A stretch of 24,962 nt of DNA from Chara braunii (lineage: Eukaryota; Streptophyta; Charophyceae; Charales; Characeae): positions 118,485-143,446 of the forward strand of contig BFEA01000086.1 in the NCBI GenBank assembly GCA_003427395.1, in the 5' to 3' direction. Under the pieces are notes generated by a model, which saw nothing but the letters and a program-made list of their open reading frames with translations, searched no databases and was not told the DNA's origin. Shown here piece by piece: positions 19,859-24,962 of this stretch; the stretch's first letter is position 1, and each line of letters starts with the position of its first letter. The position numbers and the translations under genes are program-made.

Positions 19859-20253
19859 TCAATCAACCGTGCATCAATGACCTAAGGGAAGGGGAAAGGG
19901 AAGACGATACATGGGGGCATGACGAGGGGGTGGGCTAGTCGGGAGAGGGGGCAGGAAGCATTATAATCCCGCGACTGTCTCCGGAAGTTCCTGATAACGG
20001 ATGATCCGGTGGAAGCGAGGGAATCGATTACCATTATGAGGGAGGACAGACTCAAATAAGCACGAACCTCGATAAACTGGACAAGATAATAGAAGCGTTT
20101 ACAGAGAACTGGGTGGGTCCGGGAATCTTCTGCAGCCTGGACGGAGGACAAGAAGTCGGATGGAAATACTGGACAGAGGGGCAAGAAGATTGACTGCTAT
20201 GGGCGAAAGAGGATTAAATTTCTATATTTCCACATCAAGACCACACTCAGTCA

Positions 20254-20559
20254 TTGTTCTGTACCAAGGTAGCCATCAAAGCACATTTAGCTCTCCTCAG
20301 ACAAATTGGAGATGTCAGGAGACGGATTACGACATTTTGCACGGACTGGATAGGCGGGGAAAGAGAAGGATGGATGGCAAAAATAGAATGGAGTGGGGAC
20401 AAGGATGAAGAGATGCGGGACCTGGAAGAAATAAGAGACTATCGGTTAGTTTTCAAGGACTGGACTAACATAGAGCCCTCTTTCCCATTGCGCCCTCTCT
20501 CGGACTTCCCGGATCTTTTCCCGCCCCATGCCCTGTCATTCGCACAAGTTCTGCCCTGA
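20254..20559 (+). pseudogene. LINE ORF2 C-terminal tail, copy B
   Basis: The frame is open to a TGA at the end. It aligns with 15032-15508: TTFCTDWIGGEREGWMAKIE against STFSTDWLGGEREGWVAKVS, and IRDYRLVFKDWTNIEPSFPL against VRDYQLIFHDWTTIDPATPL, followed in both by FPPH. The zinc finger seen upstream in copy A was not found in an open frame here. The real start is lost with the 5' truncation, so the Met at 20254 is not a true start. Confidence 0.75.
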
Positions 20560-20573
20560 ATGTGATATCTGAT

Positions 20574-20600
20574 CCCTGTAACCCCTGTAACCCCTGTAAC
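20574..20600. repeat. 9 bp tandem repeat, three copies
   Basis: CCCTGTAAC repeats three times just after the LINE stop codon, in its 3' UTR. It is not a plant telomere unit. Confidence 0.9.
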
Positions 20601-20928
20601 CCCCTCTGTTTCTGTACCAACGCCCGAACACGGAACTCCTCCCTGGTGCCCCCTGGGGAAGATCACGCTAAGGATAGCCTGAGCAGCCTGAGACATAGGG
20701 CAGGATCTGGTGGTAGTTTGGGGGTAGTCAGTCAATTGTATCAGTAGTACCAACTCTGAAACGTTTATCTGGAGCCCTCCTTCAAGGGTGAAGAGATACA
20801 CAATACTCCATGCTCATAAAGGACTACACTACTGAACACTTTGCAGGCCTGCTCAGTCAATCCCCTGATTTGGAGGGCAATCAATGCTGGCAGGTCCCAT
20901 CTTATATGCTCAGACTCCCTAGATATCC

Positions 20929-20978
20929 TCAGACATTCTCAGACATTCTCAGACATTCTCAGACATTCTCAGACATTG
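20929..20978. repeat. 10 bp tandem repeat, five copies
   Basis: TCAGACATTC repeats five times in the LINE 3' UTR. It lies between two copies of CACTACTGAACACTTT-purine-CAGGCCTG (about 20824-20850 and 21000-21026). Confidence 0.93.
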
Positions 20979-21180
20979 ATTGTTGTATTATGGGACGCAG
21001 CACTACTGAACACTTTACAGGCCTGTTTCTGTATTATGGACCCGTTTTCCAGCAGGTGATGCTCCCCACCAATAGATGGAGCCTCTCCCTAGGTGTTAGT
21101 GGTGTCTGCTCTTATCAGCAGCACTAACACTGGCGGGGGCGTTTGTTTGAAAAAAAGAAAAAAAGAAAAAAAAAGAAAAA

Positions 21181-21524
21181 AGTAGTGAGCCTGAAACTTT
21201 AGGAAAATTCTCTACCTCGTGGCCACACGGTGGCAGAAGAGAGCTGGGAAGACCCGTCAGAGAGCAGACAATTGACGATGGTGGTGTCAGAATGATTACA
21301 GCATAACAACTCTGGGAGCTAAAGGAGGATGGCTAGCCTGGCAGGCATACAAAGATTTACAATGCGTTTCAGACCTACCGTCTTCACCGAAGTAGAACGC
21401 CCAGTCGTTATAACTGTATATGGGGCAACTTTCAGTCTACATACAGGGATAATGATCGGGCGTTCTATTTAGGTGCAGACGGCAGTATAGAGGGAGGTGC
21501 GTTTCTTGAAATTGAGCAATTGTA
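21181..21524. other. Unassigned stretch between two LINE ends
   Basis: No ORF with a recognisable motif. It could be upstream 3' UTR of copy D or unrelated flank; no second copy in the window allows a decision. Confidence 0.45.
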
Positions 21525-21710
21525 AGGGACGCTGGGCCCGGTTTCCAGCAGGTGCGGCTCCCCACCAATAGAGAGGGGCCATCCTCACAACTATGGGGTT
21601 GATATCTGGGAGTGCTCCTACAACCCTGGGTAACAGCCCCATGACCTGAGGAGTGTGTTGGTTTAAGAAATTAAGAATAAGGAAAAACAGAAAGGAAAAA
21701 AAGGAATTTT
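21525..21710 (+). mobile_element. LINE 3' end, copy D
   Basis: GGGACGCTGGGCCCGGTTTC followed by CAGCAGGTGCGGCTCCCCAC and CAATAGAGAG matches the family signature. About 100 bp later the sequence becomes A-rich (21661-21705). It has no coding part and the 5' limit is uncertain. Confidence 0.7.
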
Positions 21711-22441
21711 CCAATGGCGTTCTTTCCTTTTCTCTTTTTTGTTTTTTTCCCCTCCATAATTGGCTTGGCATGCTTATTCTCCGATCCGTCCTTTTCACCA
21801 TTGATTCACGACCCTGTTTCATCCTCAATTACCCTGCTGGACTTCACACGCAGAGATCCCAGTGCCAATCTGGGACTCCACCCGAAATTTCTGAAAATCA
21901 TTGGCACACCCCTTTACGCAGTTTCTGGGAACCCACTCATTTTTTTACCCCTGAAAACTTTATGCACCACGGGTTCTGGTTAACGGGGTGATAAGAGCAT
22001 CACCGTCCAGCAGGTCCTGGCATTGAAGGCTCCACCCTTACTCTGACCAGAAGTCCCACCAAGCGTGAGGTTAGTGCGTCACAATGTGTCAGACTCCACT
22101 CTTCCTCAATATCATCTTGTCCAGGGCTGGTTGTAGAAGTGAATACTGCTGCTCGTTCCACACTCCTCGGGGCATCCTCGGGCCCCGAGGACGATTCCTT
22201 GGAGTCGTCTGAGGAAATTCCCGCCTTCGTTCCACTCATCCTCGGAAATGTTCCCCGAGGACGATTCCTCGGGTGCTCCCGCAGCCAGTTGCATATTTCG
22301 ACACGCGGACGCGGGGGGGGAGGCGAGGTTGGTCCAGCGGGTTGTGTCCGTGGCGTCGTCCTTGGTCCAGGAGCTGTGGGCGGCGCGAATTCGAATTTTG
22401 GCGGTGAAAAAAAAAAGGGTACGAAAACGGCGCGCAGTCCC
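21711..22441. other. Unassigned stretch; contains dispersed repeat and GC-rich block
   Basis: 21861-21920 is related in reverse complement to 17206-17265. From 22160 to 22340 the sequence is GC-rich, with CCCCGAGGACGATTCCT occurring at 22183 and 22253. A 173-codon minus-strand ORF (22000-22521) and a 150-codon plus-strand ORF (22139-22591) overlap. Neither has a recognised domain, and I would not call either a gene. Confidence 0.45.
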
Positions 22442-22467
22442 GGATTCGAATTTCGAAATTCGAATCC
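22442..22467. other. Perfect 26 bp palindrome
   Basis: The half-site GGATTCGAATTTC is followed immediately by its exact reverse complement with no spacer. It lies about 300 bp upstream of the transposase start at 22758. A related half (GAATTCGAATTTT) is at about 22387. It could be a transposase or host factor site near an element end, but that is inference. Confidence 0.7.
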
Positions 22468-22757
22468 CCGTAAGCCAATGACGGCGGCGCGGGTGTCCCT
22501 TACGGCTGACGGCAGCAACATTCGTCGGCGGGACCGTTTGGGTACGGGGTGGCGGCTTCGTGGCTTACGCTGCCACGCTGAGCGCCCATGAATACGTCCG
22601 AAGCAGCACGGACGCCGTCACACGATCGCCAACGTTGTGTACTTCGCTACGTGCACCATCGCCGTCGACGTGCACGCCGTACAGTCGGGTTGTGACGACG
22701 TGCCATCGCTGTTGCTCCCACCGAAGTCGAGCCTTCTTCACTTGGCGAGGACGAGCG

Positions 22758-24095
22758 ATGGACGTGGACGGGGACGCGGTTCATTACACACTGAGCAAGG
22801 CGGAGAGGGCGGCTGTGGCAGCGGCCGGGAACATGATACTCATAAGGTGTCAATTGCAGAGGACCGAGGGGAGGATGAGAGCAGCCATTCGCGCACGCCG
22901 GAAGAAGATGCTACTGTCCATGCATGTGGACGAAGAGGGCAGTGGTGCCATTTGCGACGCTGTCCTTCAGGTGTGCTATGCCATGGGGTGTGGAGCGTTT
23001 CCCAGAGCGACGCCCAGGTGGTGGATGAAGCGTCGAACAGGGGGGGTGTGGGAGGATCTGCGGCAATGCGACGACGCCACGAAAGACTTCTTCAAGGACA
23101 AGCTGCGCATGTCGCCACGGGTGTTCTGGGAGATAGCAGAAGCTTTGTCTCCCTTCCTTCAACGGCGTGTCACGTTCTATAGGGAGCCCCTCCAGACGGA
23201 CCTCATCGTAGCGTTCGCTTTGTACAGATGGGCGTCGGGGTAGACGTACGAGAGCGGGACGTGCAGCTTCGGCATTGACAAAAAGTCTGGGTTGGTGGTT
23301 GTGGGGGATGTTACTTCGGCGTTGCTGAGTGCGTACCGCGACAAGATATCGTGGCCAGCGGGGCTGCAAAAGGCTTTCGTCTTGCGCGCTTTCCCTGACA
23401 AGGGTTTCCCCAACTGTCATGGCTGCATCGATTGTACCCACATCTTCATCGATAAGCCAACCAATTGCCCCGGAGAGGACTACTACGACAGAAAACGTCG
23501 TTTCTCCGTCCAGGCCCAGGTGGTCATTGATCTGAACTTGCGCGTGCTGGATGTGTTCATTGGATACCCGAGGAGCTGCCACGAAGTGAGGATCGTCCAC
23601 CTGTCGAGTTTGTGGGCGCGTGCGGAGGCAGGGGAGCTTTTCACTGGGTCATCTGTCATGTTGCCTTTCGGTGTGCGAACGAACGGGTATCTACTGGGCG
23701 ACAATGGTTACCCCCCCTCGGAATGGGTAGTCGTCCCCTACAGCGGTGTATCACAGCACCTGTCGGGGGACAACAAGCAGAAGACAGCGAGGGGAGCAGT
23801 CGACAGGGCTTTCGACATATTGAAGGGGATGTGAAGGTTGTTCCTTCGCTCCCACAAGACGAACATGGAGACGTTGCCGCAACAATTCGTCGTCGTCTGC
23901 ATTCTGCACAACATACTCATCGACGCGGGCATCCCGTTCGACGACAATCTGCTGTGGGAGGTCGGGCCGGACGGTGTTCGTCGCAGGGTGGACCTTGGGA
24001 TGCACCGCCCATTGAGGCAGATGTGTATGGAGTCGTCAACGGGGGATGCGCCGATCCTGCGGGATGCACTGGCGGAGCGAATGGGTACGCAGTGA
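22758..24095 (+). pseudogene. PIF/Harbinger-like DDE transposase with two in-frame stops
   Basis: A single reading frame of about 445 codons from ATG 22758 (MDVDGDAVHYTLSKAE) to 24095, broken only by TAG at 23241-23243 and TGA at 23832-23834. Such transposases cut and paste the element with a DDE nuclease fold. The first catalytic Asp is in GCIDCTHIFID (23430-23432) and the second in LLGDNGYP (23700-23702). The third position lies in ARGAVDRAFDILKG (23802-23804) and is Asp where the family has Glu. After the second stop the conserved C-terminus VVCILHNILIDAG is present. An upstream in-frame Met at 22560 adds 66 codons of low-complexity sequence, which I discount. A Myb-like partner gene and terminal inverted repeats were not found. 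Confidence 0.85.
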
Positions 24096-24130
24096 AGACG
24101 ACGAGTAGTGGGGAGCCGGCGGCATGCAGA

Positions 24131-24132
<2 letters not shown>

Positions 24133-24206
<74 letters not shown>
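24133..24206. repeat. (GA)n microsatellite
   Basis: An uninterrupted GA run 38 bp after the transposase stop. ORFs crossing it on both strands (Arg/Glu or Ser/Leu repeats) are artefacts. Confidence 0.96.
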
Positions 24207-24207
<1 letters not shown>

Positions 24208-24962
24208 AATCGACAGGTACCTGTGTCGGTGGGCATTGGTGTGCATGCGGCGGCTTGTCTGGCGTACTTTAGTTTCGTTTACTTTCGCATTGCGCTGCAC
24301 TTAGGAGGTTTTCGCCAGGTGGGGTTTATGGCGATGACACAGTCCATCGCGTCGGTGGCGGGGGTTTCGTGACGCGCGTGTGGTTGTAGGTCTTTGCAAC
24401 AATTTGTAGTGTGGTGCCACCGTGAGTGACGGAGTCCATTTTCGGGTGTGTGTTTTTGTTTTTGAGGCTGCTCGGGATCGAAGTTGCCTTCAAGGCCTGT
24501 TACATCGTAACTGTGACGTGTTGTGCTGTTGCCGGGAGTGACAGCATTAAGACAACATATGTTGTAATCTTTTTTTTGAAGTCCTGGAGGTTGTTTTCCG
24601 TGTTCGTGACGAATGACAAGTACTTTGTTAAAGAGAGAGACGCTGTGTGTGTGTCATTTTTATTGCCTTCATCTGTGCTCGCATTTGGAATGGGTTGTGT
24701 GAAAATCCTTCAAGCTGTGATAAAGCATGTGTTGAATCATACATCCGTCACCACTTTCCATGTTGGTGCTGCGCTAACAATCGTGAATGAAAATGAAAAG
24801 GGAACGCAAAGGACTCGACATGAAGCTGTGGACAACATCAATAACGAAAGACAGAAGAAAAGACAACATCGTCCAAACATCATGAATAGAACGACGTGTG
24901 GACGTCATTAATACCAATGACAGGTGTCACATGTTCGTTGTTACAGACGCGAACATCGATTT
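24207..24962. other. Unassigned right flank
   Basis: It contains a 161-codon plus-strand ORF (24426-24911) with two hydrophobic stretches in its first half and a basic, Asn-rich end. I recognise no family and consider it more likely non-coding. The Harbinger-type right terminus may lie here or beyond the window, and no terminal repeat was identified. Confidence 0.4.

Larger units (their letters stand above)
20190..21180 (+). mobile_element. 5'-truncated LINE (L1-type), copy B
   Basis: An ORF2 C-terminal tail (20254-20559) is followed by about 580 bp of 3' UTR with short tandem repeats. The family signature GTTTTCCAGCAGGTGATGCT and CCCCACCAATAGATGGAGC follows at about 21047-21085. Then comes a strong hairpin (GTGTTAGTG...CACTAACAC, 21093-21129) and an A-rich tail at 21147-21180. 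It is on the opposite strand from copy A but has the same order of parts. The 5' limit is approximate. Confidence 0.8.

Noticed and set aside
22000-22591. Opposing ORFs of 150 and 173 codons upstream of the transposase
   Set aside because: GC-rich sequence open in several frames. No Myb-like or other Harbinger partner motif was found.
24426-24911. 161-codon ORF with hydrophobic stretches
   Set aside because: No recognisable family and composition consistent with translated non-coding sequence, so left as unassigned flank.
1-24962. CRISPR array, rRNA, prokaryotic operon or riboswitch
   Set aside because: The tandem repeats have no spacer pattern, no rRNA or operon sequence was recognised, and the content is eukaryotic transposable elements.

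Overview
The window looks like nuclear DNA from a green-lineage eukaryote. It is a graveyard of mobile elements and contains no clearly intact host gene. The evidence is long microsatellites, a chromodomain-bearing Ty3/gypsy element primed by an initiator-Met tRNA site (the usual arrangement in plants), L1-type LINE tails, and a PIF/Harbinger-type transposase. A charophyte alga such as Chara is my best guess. That guess rests on remembered style of the elements only and was not checked. Three ambiguous bases (15746, 15769, 15776) show this is draft assembly.

Layout. Positions 1-760 are an array of related inverted-repeat units joined to (GA), (TC) and (TG) microsatellites; a compact stand-alone relative lies at 1569-1680. 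A family of about 155 bp foldback elements occurs three times (809-960, 2464-2622, 13906-14067). The middle copy sits inside one of two tandem units (1827-2192 and 2216-2747), so the other unit preserves the empty site. Positions 2748-3931 are AT-rich and have no recognised gene.

Positions 3932-13488 are a complete but decayed chromovirus on the minus strand. It has two 1170 bp LTRs, a primer binding site, gag with an RGG-rich tail and CCHC knuckle, protease, reverse transcriptase, RNase H, and integrase with a C-terminal chromodomain. It carries many stops and frameshifts, two internal tandem duplications (374 bp and 94 bp), and Asp-to-Asn changes at the protease active site and in the YxDD box of the reverse transcriptase.

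Positions 14566-15915 (minus) and about 20190-21180 (plus) are 5'-truncated copies of one LINE family. Each keeps the C-terminal end of ORF2 with an unfamiliar conserved tail, then a 3' UTR with a shared signature, then an A-rich tail. Two shorter copies of the same 3' end lie at 16416-16620 (minus) and 21525-21710 (plus). Between them (16620-20190) is mostly unassigned sequence with small repeats and a cluster of CACGTG motifs. Positions 22758-24095 hold a PIF/Harbinger-like transposase frame, continuous except for two in-frame stops, followed by a (GA)n tract. I recognise no gene in the last 750 bases.

The elements do not form a pathway. The interest lies in what the copies record: filled versus empty sites, decay order inside the chromovirus, a conserved LINE 3' end, and microsatellites growing from the same point in different repeat copies.
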